From the NCBI RefSeq assembly GCF_029714425.1, contig NZ_CP121668.1, positions 4,299,501 through 4,363,500 on the forward strand: a DNA stretch of 64,000 bases, written 5' to 3'. This document shows, one piece after another, positions 1-8,392 of this stretch (within the stretch, counting starts at the first letter, position 1; each line of letters starts with the position of its first letter). The position numbers and the translations under genes are program-made. The notes beneath the pieces are model-generated. The model worked only from the letters and a program-made list of their open reading frames with translations, was not told where the DNA came from and made no database searches. Source of the DNA: Bradyrhizobium sp. CB2312. GTDB lineage: Bacteria > Pseudomonadota > Alphaproteobacteria > Rhizobiales > Xanthobacteraceae.

Positions 1-963
1 GGTCGAGAAGCCGTGGTCGGCCTGGATCATGATGTTGGTGTTGGCGGCAAGGCCAAGCTCGTCCAGCGCCTTGCGGATCTGGGCGAGGTTGTTGTCGGCG
101 TTCTTGATGCTCGCCATCGTGCTCGGGCCGTTGATGCCCGGCATGATCTGGTTGAGGCTGTCGCCCTGGTTATGCTGGGTGCCATCAGGGTCGCGCGACC
201 AGAACACCAGCACGAACGGCTTGTTGCGCGCCTTGAACATCGGCAGCACCACCTTGGCGGCGACGTCGGCGAAATAGGCCTGCTGGGCGACGTTGGCGAC
301 CGTGGTGCCCGGCGTCTTGGCATCGCCCGCCTTGCCGTTGTCGCCACGGCTCGGGGTGGTGAGGGGCAGGTTCGCCTTGGTGAGCGCGTCCTTCATCTCG
401 TCCGAGAGCGCCACACCGTTCTTGCCGCCGGTGGAATCGTCGATGACGACCGAGTGCTGGCCCGGCTTCTCGGGATGGTCGGTGTGGTCGAACTGATAGG
501 TCGGGCCGACCTTGCCGATCGCCGCGGTGCTGAGGCCCTTGTCGCGGGCCATCTTCAGGATGGTCTCTTCGTTGAGATAGTCGCCCTTGAAATGCTCGTC
601 GATGTCGCCGAGGACGGCGTCGTTCTCGATGAAGGGGACCACGGTGTCGCCGGCGGGGACGGAGGTGTAGTTGGTCCAGATCGTGTTGGAGAACACGCCG
701 GTATCGCCGAGATAATGGCCGGTCGAGATCGCCGAGCCGTTCGCCATGGTGAAGGTCGGGAACAGCGAGTGCGAATTCTTGAAGTTGACGCCCTTGTCGC
801 GGACCTCGGCCATTGCGGGTGCCGTCTCCGGCGTCACCTTCAGCGCGCGCAGGCCGTCCGGAATGAACAGGATCAGGTTGCGGGGCGTGTTGTTCTGGGC
901 GGAGGCAAATCCGGTGGACAGTACTGTCAGTCCGGCTGACAGCAACACCAGTGAACGGCGCAT
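1..963 (-). CDS. Secreted alkaline phosphatase / type I phosphodiesterase family protein (3' end outside window)
   Basis: The reading frame is open from an ATG at 963 down to base 1, giving 321 codons without a stop. A signal peptide covers about residues 1-23 (MRRSL start, hydrophobic core, ASA-Q cleavage). The metal-binding Asp of LILFIPDG lies near residue 36, the nucleophile region is FPTFTMANGSAISTGHY, and further metal ligands appear in DPDGTQH and in ADHG near the window edge. These are hallmarks of the alkaline phosphatase superfamily branch that includes type I phosphodiesterases and nucleotide pyrophosphatases, so a periplasmic phosphoester hydrolase is expected. A Pho-box-like repeat lies about 70 bases upstream of the ATG. 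The exact substrate cannot be told. Confidence 0.88.
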   Translation of the reverse strand, partial: MRRSLVLLSAGLTVLSTGFASAQNNTPRNLILFIPDGLRALKVTPETAPAMAEVRDKGVNFKNSHSLFPTFTMANGSAISTGHYLGDTGVFSNTIWTNYTSVPAGDTVVPFIENDAVLGDIDEHFKGDYLNEETILKMARDKGLSTAAIGKVGPTYQFDHTDHPEKPGQHSVVIDDSTGGKNGVALSDEMKDALTKANLPLTTPSRGDNGKAGDAKTPGTTVANVAQQAYFADVAAKVVLPMFKARNKPFVLVFWSRDPDGTQHNQGDSLNQIMPGINGPSTMASIKNADNNLAQIRKALDELGLAANTNIMIQADHGFST

Positions 964-1031
964 CGTGGTCTCCTAGCGGTGAGGCGGCATGGCCGCCGAC
1001 CGCGGCCCCCGCCTTCGTTTAGTTTTGCTGT

Positions 1032-1049
1032 ATGACAGTTTTGTTACAA
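1032..1049 (-). promoter_or_regulatory. Candidate Pho box upstream of the phosphatase gene
   Basis: Read on the minus strand this is TTGTAAC-AAAA-CTGTCAT, two 7-base units with a 4-base spacer (11-base periodicity). That matches the general form of rhizobial PhoB boxes. It lies about 70 bases before the phosphatase start codon, a sensible activator position. Confidence 0.55.
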
Positions 1050-1120
1050 GAGGCGGAGGGGTATGAAATAGGGTTGGGGAGGGCCTCAACCTCACGGACA
1101 AGTCATTGCGAGCGTACTTT

Positions 1121-1205
1121 GTAGGATGGGTAGAGCGAAGCGAAACCCATCATGCGTCCCCGTAGACAAAAGGTGATGGGTTTCGCTTCGCTCTACCCAT
1201 CCTAC
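1121..1205. repeat. Palindromic intergenic repeat with perfect 32-base arms
   Basis: Positions 1121-1152 and 1174-1205 are exact reverse complements (core GGTAGAGCGAAGCGAAACCC) separated by 21 bases. The unit resembles a dispersed Bradyrhizobium intergenic palindrome. Transcribed, it would fold into a very stable hairpin. Confidence 0.85.
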
Positions 1206-1286
1206 GGCCTCCCAGACACAGCTTCGCATCCTCGCGGCGCATTTCGCCCGAGCTTTGCTGCATCTCATCACCCCCAGTGAAAGAGG

Positions 1287-1400
1287 GCGCAGGGAAGACC
1301 GGGTGCCGGCCGGGCACCCACGGTCCACTGTGCGAAAGGTGGCAACAAGAATTTGCACAGCGGCATACAGGTGAAGCCAAGCATCCGGCCTTCCCTGCGC
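1287..1400. repeat. Dispersed non-coding repeat with GCGCAGGGAAG inverted ends
   Basis: The ends 1287-1306 and 1381-1400 are inverted with 18 of 20 matches, and a second inverted pair (CACTGTGCGAAA versus TTTGCACAG) is nested inside. I recognise this as a common intergenic repeat of Bradyrhizobiaceae. Overlapping reading frames here have no protein-like character. Confidence 0.7.
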
Positions 1401-1823
1401 AGTGGTTGGAACGGCGTATGTCGTGCTCTCCCCGGGGAGCGATGCACCATTGCCCCCGTCGCCGTGCAGATGGCTGATGCGCGTGCCCGGTCGGGCCGCC
1501 ACATCACCGCAAGACTTGACGCACAGACCCCGGGCGTCAGGACCACACGATTTTGCCGTACGTGAACCGCACCCGTCGCTGGCGCGACGCTCTCGCTCAC
1601 GGTTGCCCGCCCTGCGAAGCTTTTCGCGCCGATGTGATCCACGCCCACCGCCGCCCAGCCCACGTTCGTGACGATCGCGATACGCCCCTCTTTCTTGGGC
1701 CGGAGTGCGCAATACTTAACAAAAATCCGAATTCGAATAAAGAGAATTATATTGTCGCCGTGCCGTTGACCCGAATCTGGGTGTTTCGCCCCGATGCGGC
1801 GCAAGCAATTGTGGTCAGGACGG
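1401..1823. other. Gene-free flank of the repeat block
   Basis: No credible gene. The part up to about 1690 (including CCGGGCGTCAGGACCACACG near 1530) looks like the rest of the same multi-copy Bradyrhizobium repeat. The last part, 1695-1760, is locally AT-rich. Confidence 0.5.
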
Positions 1824-2126
1824 TCAATCCGGTGCGGTCGGCACCCGCGTCCGTGCGAGCGCCTGCGCCGTCGCATAGTCGCCGCCATTGGCCAGATCGC
1901 GGCGGAGCGATGGCGGCGCCGTGTGCAGGGCGTAGATGATCGCGACCTGGGTCCGGTTCTGCAGGCGATATTTTCGCATGATGTTGCCGATATGCGCCCG
2001 CACCGTGTTTTCGGAGATCTTGAGCTCGTAGGCGATGTTCTTGTTCTGCAGTCCCCGCGCGATCAGCATCATCAGTTCGCGTTCGCGTGGTGTCGGCGCA
2101 ATCAAATCCTTCAGATCCCGGCTCAT
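1824..2126 (-). CDS. Solo LuxR/GerE-type helix-turn-helix regulator
   Basis: The 100-residue protein is essentially one LuxR C-terminal DNA-binding domain. It has the typical LTPRERE-like opening (APTPRERELMMLIARG), the scaffold helix NKNIAYELKISENTVRAHI and the recognition helix ending in IMRKYRLQNR. There is no receiver or autoinducer domain. The start is backed by GGGAGGAG about 7 bases upstream. It lies 51 bases downstream of the MacB-like permease and on the same strand, so it is probably the last gene of the efflux operon and may regulate it. Its activating signal is not visible from sequence. Confidence 0.8.
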   Translation of the reverse strand: MSRDLKDLIAPTPRERELMMLIARGLQNKNIAYELKISENTVRAHIGNIMRKYRLQNRTQVAIIYALHTAPPSLRRDLANGGDYATAQALARTRVPTAPD

Positions 2127-2177
2127 GGCTTGCTCCTCCCTTGGCCTGCGAAATGAATTTGGCCCCCCAGCATCTTC

Positions 2178-3401
2178 TCACTCCGTCTTGAGCGCCTCGA
2201 TTGGGCTGAGCTTGGATGCCTTGTGGGCGGGGTAAAAACCAAAGACGAGACCGGTCGCGATCGAGAAGGCGAGGGAGAGGCCGATCGCCTGGCCGTCGAT
2301 CGAGGTGATCCACCCGGCCATGCGGGCGACCGTCATCGAGAGCGTGACCCCGCCGCCGACGCCGATGGCGCCGCCGAGCAGGCAGAGGACGAGCGCTTCG
2401 CAGAGGAACTGGAGACGGATGTCCCGCATCCTTCCACCAAGCGCGCGGCGGATGCCGATCTCCCGGGTGCGCTCGGTGACCGACACGATCATGACGTTCA
2501 TGATGCTGATGCCGCCGACGAGCAGCGAGACCGAGGCGATGGCGACGAGCAGGAGCGCGACGGTGCGGATCGCTCCCTGCTGCGCTTCCATCGCGGCGGC
2601 CGGATCCTGCACCTTGAAATCGTCCTCCTGGCCGGCGGGGACCCGGTGGCGCTGTCGCAGCAGGCTCTCGATCTCCGATCGCGCCCCCGCCATCTGACCG
2701 TCCGCGGCGACCTTGGCGATGATGTAGGCCACCGAATCCCTGTTGATGTTGCTCGCGCTACCGAGGAAGCGCAGCTTGGCCGTGGTGAGCGGCACGAAAG
2801 CGACATCGTCCTGCGCCGGTCCCTTGCGATCGAGCACGCCGACCACTTCGAGCGGGACCTTCATGATCCTGACCTGTGCGCCGATGGGATCGTCGCCCGG
2901 CGCGAACAGCTCGCGCGCGACGGTGCTTCCGAGGATCACGACCTTGCCGGCGCCGGCTTCTTCAGCGCCGGAAAAATAGCGCCCGGTCGCAAGCTGCCAG
3001 TCGCGCACCATGAAGTGTCCGGTCGTCGTGCCGTTGATCGTCGTATTCCAGTTCTTGCCCTCGTGGATCACTTGCGCGGTTCCGGCAATCGAGCCGGCCG
3101 CGGCCTGGACTTCCGGGATCTGCTCGAGGATGGCCTGCACGTCGCTCTCGGTCATGGTCAGCTTGCTGCCGTCCTTGAGGCGCACGCCGCCCTGGTAGAC
3201 CGCGCCGGGGGTGATCATCAGCACATTGGCGCCGATCGACCGGATCTGCTCCTGAAGGCGGAGCTGGGCGCCTGACCCGATCGCAAACACGGTGACGATG
3301 GAGGCGACGCCGATCACGATGCCGAGCATGGTCAGGAAGCTGCGCAGCGGATTGAGGCGCAAGGCGTGAAGAGCGATCTGAAAGCCCTGGAGCATCGTCA
3401 T
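2178..3401 (-). CDS. MacB-like ABC transporter permease (FtsX family)
   Basis: This 407-residue protein has an N-terminal membrane segment (about residues 15-40, LNPLRSFLTMLGIVIGVASI). A periplasmic MacB core domain follows (about 45-260), and three membrane segments at the C-terminus hold the conserved TREIGIRRALG coupling motif. It lacks the N-terminal ATPase of E. coli MacB; that domain is the separate upstream gene. Start and stop overlap the ATPase gene by 4 bases (ATGA), implying coupled translation. Together with the ATPase and the HlyD-like protein it should form a tripartite efflux or export pump; the substrate is unknown. Confidence 0.92.
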   Translation of the reverse strand: MTMLQGFQIALHALRLNPLRSFLTMLGIVIGVASIVTVFAIGSGAQLRLQEQIRSIGANVLMITPGAVYQGGVRLKDGSKLTMTESDVQAILEQIPEVQAAAGSIAGTAQVIHEGKNWNTTINGTTTGHFMVRDWQLATGRYFSGAEEAGAGKVVILGSTVARELFAPGDDPIGAQVRIMKVPLEVVGVLDRKGPAQDDVAFVPLTTAKLRFLGSASNINRDSVAYIIAKVAADGQMAGARSEIESLLRQRHRVPAGQEDDFKVQDPAAAMEAQQGAIRTVALLLVAIASVSLLVGGISIMNVMIVSVTERTREIGIRRALGGRMRDIRLQFLCEALVLCLLGGAIGVGGGVTLSMTVARMAGWITSIDGQAIGLSLAFSIATGLVFGFYPAHKASKLSPIEALKTE

Positions 3402-4123
3402 GATGCGGCGCTCCGTTTCGGCAGGACCGGAGCGAAGGATTCGTCGGCGACGACCTCGCCGTCATGCAGGCGGATCGTTCGCCGGCACTGCGTCGCGATG
3501 CCGGCATCATGCGTGATCATCACGATGGTCTGGCCGGTCCGGTTGAGCGCGGCGAACAGCGCCAGGATCTCGGCGCCGGTGCGGCTGTCGAGCGCGCCGG
3601 TCGGCTCGTCGGCGAGCACGATCAGCGGAGAGGCGATCAGGGCGCGCGCGATCGCGACGCGCTGCTGCTCGCCGCCCGAGAGCTGCCGGGGGAAGTGATG
3701 GGCCCGGTGCAGCATGCCGACGGCCTCCAGGCTTTGCTCGGCGCGCGAAAGGCGCTCCTTCCGGCCGACGCCGCAATAGACCAGCGGCAGTGCGACATTC
3801 TCGATCGCATCGTGACGGGCGAGGAGGTTGTAGGACTGGAACACGAAGCCGATGCTGCGGGCGCGCAGGGACGAGCGGCGGTCTTCCGAGAGATCGGCGA
3901 CGTTGGCGCCTTCGAGGAAGACCGCGCCTGCGCTCGGCAGATCGAGCAGCCCGATCATGTTCATCAGCGTCGACTTGCCGGAGCCGGACGGCCCCATCAC
4001 GGCGACGATCTCGCCTTGCTCGATGTCGAAGCTGACATTGCGCACCGCAGCCACCGCTACGCCGTCGGTGCGATAGGTCCTGGAGACCGACTGCAGGCTG
4101 ATGAGGGGCGGAGAGGCGGTCAT
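3398..4123 (-). CDS. ABC transporter ATP-binding protein (MacB/LolD type)
   Basis: A 241-residue nucleotide-binding subunit. Walker A is GPSGSGKST (about 44-52), the Q-loop is FVFQSYNL, the signature is LSGGEQQRVAIARAL (about 149-162), Walker B is LIVLADEPTGALDS and the H-loop is MITHD. The LolD/MacB subfamily is recognisable from the EPTGALDS and MGPSGSGKSTLMN wording. I start it at ATG 4123, which overlaps the stop of the membrane fusion gene by 4 bases. An upstream in-frame extension exists but would run deep into that gene. It energises the adjacent permease. Confidence 0.93.
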   Translation of the reverse strand: MTASPPLISLQSVSRTYRTDGVAVAAVRNVSFDIEQGEIVAVMGPSGSGKSTLMNMIGLLDLPSAGAVFLEGANVADLSEDRRSSLRARSIGFVFQSYNLLARHDAIENVALPLVYCGVGRKERLSRAEQSLEAVGMLHRAHHFPRQLSGGEQQRVAIARALIASPLIVLADEPTGALDSRTGAEILALFAALNRTGQTIVMITHDAGIATQCRRTIRLHDGEVVADESFAPVLPKRSAAS

Positions 4124-5544
4124 GATCCGAACCTGATGCCGAGAAATTCCATGCCTGTCGGACGGATGGCCTGGCCGACGGCCACCTGACTGCCCTCGAC
4201 CAGATCTCCGCTCTTGAGCGCGACCTGTTCGGTGCCGGCCGCGCCAACCGTCACGGCAACGCGCTGGAGCGCGCCGCTCGCGGTGCGGACCCATACCCCA
4301 CTGTGTGCGGCGTCCGGCCGGGCGCCGGAGGGTTGGAAGCGCAGCGCGGCGAGCGGCACTTTCAGCACGTCGTCATGCCGCTCGATCACGATCTTCACCA
4401 GCGCGGTCATTCCGGGCAGCAGCGCGCCGTCCAGGTTGGAGGTCGCCAGCACGACGGTGTAGGTGACGACGTGCTGCTGGTTCTGCGGCGCCTTGCGCAC
4501 CTGCCGCACCACGGCCTCGAAGCGGCGGTCCGGGTAGGAATCCACCGTGAAATAGGCGTGCTGTCCGGAGGCAATGCGCCCGATATCGGCTTCGTCGACC
4601 TGGGCGTGAATCTCCATGTCCTCGAGACGGTGCGCGACCACGAAGGTGGTGCGCGATTCCAGACCGACCGCGAGTGTCTGGCCCTCGTTGACGAACCTGC
4701 CGACGACGACGCCGTCGATCGGCGAACGGATCACGGTGCGGTCGAGATCGGCCTGCGCCGCGGCGAGAACGGCCGCCTTCTCCGGCACGGCCATGCGCGC
4801 CTGCTGCAGTTCCGCCTCGATCCGGCGGACGTCGGCCTGCGCCCCATCCACCGAATAGGAGTTGAGGGACACCATCACCTCCGCTTCGCGCTCCTGCGCG
4901 AGGCGGGCGGTGAATTCGGTCTGGGCATCGTCGACCGTCGTCGTCGCCACCACGTTTTGCGACTGGAGCGCCAGCTTCCGCTGGAGCGTCTTCTGCGCCG
5001 AGCTCTTGACCGCCTGCGCGCTCTCGAGCTTGGCGGCGAGCACGTCGCGGCTGCCCTTGGCGTTCTGCAGATCGATCCTGGCGCGGTCGAGCTTGGCGCG
5101 AGCGACGTCGACCAGGGAATTGGCGACGGCGAGCGAGGCCCTGGCTTCGTCGACCTTGGCCGCGAAGCTGCGTGGATCGATCAGGGCGAGCGGCTGATCC
5201 TTAACGACACTGTCGTTGAAATCGACATAGACCCGGGCGAGCTGTCCGGACAGCTGAGACCCCACCTCGATCGTCTTGACCGGCTGCAACGCGCCGGTGA
5301 CCGTGACGGTCTGCTCGATGCTGCCGCGCTGGATCGCGGCGTAGCGGAACACGGGCGCATCCACCCCGAAGGTCGGGACCTCGCGCCCGACGGGCACGAG
5401 CAGGCGCCTGGTCGATTCATAGGCGCGGGCGGCTTTCTCCGCGGCGCTGCCGGCTGCGCCGGTGATGGTGGTCGGCCCGGCGGCGTAGAGCGCGGCGACG
5501 CCACATGCAGTTCCGAACAAGGCAATGACTGGCACAAATCGCAT
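4120..5544 (-). CDS. HlyD/MacA-family periplasmic adaptor subunit
   Basis: The 474-residue adaptor has an N-terminal membrane anchor (MRFVPVIALFGTACG), a biotinyl-lipoyl-like hairpin split around a long Ala/Arg/Gln-rich coiled coil (about residues 115-240), and beta-barrel and membrane-proximal domains at the C-terminus (SPIDGVVVGRFVNEGQ, LLPGMTALVKI). The start at 5544 is preferred over 5583 because GAGG lies 10 bases upstream and the signal anchor begins there. It is first in the operon MFP-ATPase-permease-LuxR. Its role is to link the inner-membrane ABC pump to an outer-membrane channel; no TolC-type gene is nearby. Confidence 0.9.
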   Translation of the reverse strand: MRFVPVIALFGTACGVAALYAAGPTTITGAAGSAAEKAARAYESTRRLLVPVGREVPTFGVDAPVFRYAAIQRGSIEQTVTVTGALQPVKTIEVGSQLSGQLARVYVDFNDSVVKDQPLALIDPRSFAAKVDEARASLAVANSLVDVARAKLDRARIDLQNAKGSRDVLAAKLESAQAVKSSAQKTLQRKLALQSQNVVATTTVDDAQTEFTARLAQEREAEVMVSLNSYSVDGAQADVRRIEAELQQARMAVPEKAAVLAAAQADLDRTVIRSPIDGVVVGRFVNEGQTLAVGLESRTTFVVAHRLEDMEIHAQVDEADIGRIASGQHAYFTVDSYPDRRFEAVVRQVRKAPQNQQHVVTYTVVLATSNLDGALLPGMTALVKIVIERHDDVLKVPLAALRFQPSGARPDAAHSGVWVRTASGALQRVAVTVGAAGTEQVALKSGDLVEGSQVAVGQAIRPTGMEFLGIRFGS

Positions 5545-6137
5545 ATCAAAACCCGCCTCTTTGAAATGGTTGCGGGGCATCACGAGAGATCGCGCTATGG
5601 TTGTAAATCTTCCCGAGCGGTCCCGATCGTCTCGGCAGTATGTCGCTGGTCCCGGGCCGACGGTCGGGCGCGATTCCCGATCCAGTAGTAAAGTCTGCGG
5701 GGTGCGACCTTTCGTGATTTGCTGGGATCACATACCGGGAGTATTCGATATGACGCGCGCGGTATCGAATTCGATAAGCTGACTGCACGTCGCGTCTGGT
5801 CTGCCAAAAGCAGTAACCAGCCGGCGTTGACGTCGGCACATGGATGGCGACGCCATGACGCAGTTGGCGATACCGCGCACGCGGCCGGATGGCGACATCC
5901 GCGACACGACGCCTCGCGTGATGCCTGTGGCGGGCTCCATTCCCCGCAATCACGAAGTCCGAGATGTGAACGCCTTCACTCGTCTTGGGCGTGTGTTGGC
6001 TCTAAGACGTCGAATCGGCGGATCGACGCTCGTGGCCCGATCCGCTCCAACTCATCCAAGCACCTTGTTTGCGATCACAAAAAGAATGCACGGCTCGCTG
6101 CTTGCTCAACGAGCCCCAAGCCGGGGAGTTTGTTGTC
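5545..6137. other. Long intergenic region between divergent efflux operon and response regulator
   Basis: About 590 bases without a convincing gene; short frames on both strands lack protein-like composition. It holds a perfect 14-base palindrome TATCGAATTCGATA at 5763-5776. It must contain the promoters for the divergent efflux operon and response regulator. Confidence 0.5.
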
Positions 6138-6770
6138 ATGAGTTCAGATCAAGCCACAGTTTATGTCGTTGACGACGAGATTCAGATTCGAACCGCGATC
6201 GGGAGTCTTTGCGAGGAGACCGGCCACAAGGTGAGGTTGTTCGCATCGACGGACGAGTTCCTTGCGGAGCGCATGTCGGCGGGGCCTTCGTGTCTCGTGC
6301 TCGATGTCCGCTTCCCGGGCACTGCGCCGACAGGGCTCGAGCTTCAGCGCCGGCTCGCGGAGACCGGCGTTCCCATTCCGATCGTCTTCATCAGCGGTCA
6401 TTCCGACGTCCGCGTCTCGGTCGAGGCCATGAAGCGCGGCGCGGTCGAGTTTCTGCCAAAACCCTTTCGTGAGCAGGAGATCCTCGACGCCATCAGGCAT
6501 GGCATCGAGCGCGACCGCAGGCGGCTGGAGCGCGAGGATACCATGCGCGAGGCTCGCCAGCGCCTCGAGACGCTGACGGCGAGGGAGCGCGACATCATGC
6601 TGCTGATGGCCGAAGGGCTCGTCGCCAAGCAGATCGCGGCACGGCTCGGCGTCAGCGAAGTGACGGTGAAGGTCCATCGCGCCAGGATGATGCGAAAGCT
6701 GGAGTTGCGCTCGCCGATCGAGGTGGTGAGATTGATCGACAGCATCGGCCGCGAAGCGGAGGCGACGTGA
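6138..6770 (+). CDS. FixJ/NarL-type response regulator
   Basis: A 210-residue two-domain regulator. The receiver has acidic residues D12/D13, the phospho-acceptor D56 in LVLDVRFPG, S86 and K108 (LPKPF). A LuxR-type HTH follows (about 145-205, LTARERDIMLLMAEG and VSEVTVKVHRARMMRKL). The LPKPF and the short linker are FixJ-like. The start at 6138 is chosen because the fold begins at once and GGGGAG lies 9 bases upstream. No partner kinase is adjacent. It lies directly before the curlin-repeat genes on the same strand, so regulation of those genes is a reasonable inference, not shown. Confidence 0.9.
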   Translation: MSSDQATVYVVDDEIQIRTAIGSLCEETGHKVRLFASTDEFLAERMSAGPSCLVLDVRFPGTAPTGLELQRRLAETGVPIPIVFISGHSDVRVSVEAMKRGAVEFLPKPFREQEILDAIRHGIERDRRRLEREDTMREARQRLETLTARERDIMLLMAEGLVAKQIAARLGVSEVTVKVHRARMMRKLELRSPIEVVRLIDSIGREAEAT

Positions 6771-6961
6771 GCCGTTGCGGCGACCGCACATCCGAGCCTG
6801 CGGACGGCGAGATCCTGCGCAACGTCTAGTCCGTATCGACTAGCATGAACTGCAGTCTGTCGCACCGAGCGCGATCAGTTCACAGTCATCCCTACGATGT
6901 CGGCCTCCTCCAAGACGGCATCCGAACCCAGTCAGACAACTCGGCTAGAAAGGGATTTTCC

Positions 6962-7354
6962 ATGCGCAAATTGTTTTTTGCTTCCGTTGCCGTGCTCGCT
7001 CTGTCCTCCGCGGCGCAGGCTGCCAACACCGCAACTACGGTGCAAGTCGGGCTCGTAAACGGCTCCAGCGTGAACCAGCAGGGCCACGTGAACGACTCCT
7101 CGACCACCTCCCAGCTCGGCCTCCTGAATACCGCGACCACCATGCAGGGCACGACCACTCCGTCGCTCAACAATGCGAGCTCGGTGACTCAGGTCGGCGT
7201 CTTTGGCAACTCGGCCACCACTGGGCAGGTTGCCACGGGCAACAACACCAGCTCGATCAGCCAGTCCACGCTCTTCGGCCTCCCGCCGAACAACGCTGCC
7301 GCCGTTGGGCAGCTCGGCCTCGGCATCAACTCCAGCACCATTACGCAGCACTAA
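6962..7354 (+). CDS. Secreted curlin-repeat protein 1
   Basis: A 130-residue protein with a clear signal peptide (MRKLFFASVAVLALSSAAQA). It is followed by repeats of the form Q-x-G-x-x-N-x-a-x-x-x-Q (VQVGLVNGSS, SQLGLLNTAT, TQVGVFGNSA, GQLGLGINSS). These match the curlin-associated repeat known from CsgA/CsgB amyloid subunits: regularly spaced Gln/Asn, small residues and almost no charge. AAAGGGA sits about 6 bases before the ATG at 6962. It is the first of five tandem secreted proteins. Export by a curli-type or other secretin-like system and amyloid assembly at the cell surface are inferred from the family. Confidence 0.82.
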   Translation: MRKLFFASVAVLALSSAAQAANTATTVQVGLVNGSSVNQQGHVNDSSTTSQLGLLNTATTMQGTTTPSLNNASSVTQVGVFGNSATTGQVATGNNTSSISQSTLFGLPPNNAAAVGQLGLGINSSTITQH

Positions 7355-7496
7355 GCCAGCCCCGTATCGGCCCCGGGCGCGTCCACCGAGCGGCGCGTCC
7401 GGGTAATACTCGACAGGCCATACTCGAAATCACCGCGATCAGGTTGCCCGAACGGGGCGGCGGGTCGGCGGCTGACATTTCGCGGAGGATTATGAC

Positions 7497-7889
7497 ATGC
7501 GCACGAAATTTTTCGTTACGACGGTCGTCATGCTGAGCGCGCTGAGTGCTGTCGATGCCCAAGCCGCTAACTCGATTAGCGTGTTGCAGTTCGGCGCGAC
7601 AAATCTCTCGTCCACAGTGCAGACCGGCCCGGTGAACAACACCGCGACGACGCTGCAATTCGGCGCGACCAACACCGCATCGAGCTTGCAGTTGGGATCG
7701 CTGGCTTCGGCCAATTCGGCGACGATAGGACAGGGCGGCACGACCCCCACCGCGACGAATAACGCCGCGGTCGGTCAGGTCGGCGGCGCCAACACGAGCT
7801 TGATCGGCCAGATTGGCCTGAACAACGCTGCCGGGGTGTCCCAGCTTGGCATTCTGAACGGCTCCACGATTTTGCAGCAGGCTCCCTAA
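7497..7889 (+). CDS. Secreted curlin-repeat protein 2
   Basis: Another 130-residue protein: signal peptide to about residue 23 (MRTKFFVTTVVMLSALSAVDAQA), then at least six repeats (LQFGATNLSS, LQFGATNTAS, GQVGGANTSL, GQIGLNNAAG, SQLGILNGST). The repeat phase Q-x-G-x-x-N is stricter here than in the first gene. The mature part is almost free of charged and aromatic residues except Phe, as expected of an amyloid-forming subunit. It is separated from gene 1 by 142 bases, enough for its own promoter or a processing site. Confidence 0.83.
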   Translation: MRTKFFVTTVVMLSALSAVDAQAANSISVLQFGATNLSSTVQTGPVNNTATTLQFGATNTASSLQLGSLASANSATIGQGGTTPTATNNAAVGQVGGANTSLIGQIGLNNAAGVSQLGILNGSTILQQAP

Positions 7890-7935
7890 CCTGAGATCGT
7901 GTTTTGGCCCGGCACAGATAGTGTGGAGGCATATG

Positions 7936-8346
7936 ATGAATAAGCATCTTCTGGTCGTTGCGACGGCGATCCTCCTCTCCTGCTTTGCCGCGAACGGCCC
8001 TGCGCGGGCGCAAAGCGCTGACATCAAGACGATCGTCTCGGTCAACGGGCCGCCGGTCGTCTTGAACCAGAGCAGTTCGACCAACCTGGCCGGCGTGTTC
8101 ATGATCGGCGGTAACACCAGCGCGACTGTCACCCAGAACGGCTCGAATAATGCTGTCGGCATCCTGCAATTCGGTGGGGTGACGTCGGCTTCGGTCGGGC
8201 AGACCGGCATGTCCAATTTCGCGTTCGTCGGCCAGACCGGTCAGTCGGCGACGAGCGTCGTGTCGCAGCTCGGTGCCATGAATAGCGGTGCCATCGCCCA
8301 GTTTGGCATGATCAACTCGTCCACGGTTGTTCAACATAGCCCGTAG
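7936..8346 (+). CDS. Secreted curlin-repeat protein 3
   Basis: A 136-residue protein with a signal peptide ending ARA-Q near residue 26 and repeats such as TQNGSNNAVG, LQFGGVTSAS, GQTGMSNFAF, SQLGAMNSGA and AQFGMINSST. Start choice: ATG at 7933 and 7936 are adjacent. GGAGG at 7925-7929 gives a 6-base spacing to 7936, so that is used. It ends VVQHSP, much as proteins 1 and 2 end in TITQH and ILQQAP, suggesting duplication from one ancestor. Confidence 0.82.
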   Translation: MNKHLLVVATAILLSCFAANGPARAQSADIKTIVSVNGPPVVLNQSSSTNLAGVFMIGGNTSATVTQNGSNNAVGILQFGGVTSASVGQTGMSNFAFVGQTGQSATSVVSQLGAMNSGAIAQFGMINSSTVVQHSP

Positions 8347-8392
8347 GACGACTGCCGGTTCACCGGCGTCGCGCATGCCAAAGGGGAAGACG

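Noticed and set aside
1092..1888. Overlapping minus-strand frames of about 206 codons
   Set aside because: They translate palindromic non-coding repeats; no motif or ribosome binding site.
2223..3275. Long plus-strand reading frame of 350 codons
   Set aside because: It is the antisense of the MacB-like permease; high GC makes such open antisense frames common. Composition (Asp/Arg/His-rich) is not protein-like.
4303..5688. Plus-strand frame of 461 codons
   Set aside because: Antisense of the HlyD-like adaptor, with no start signal or known motif.
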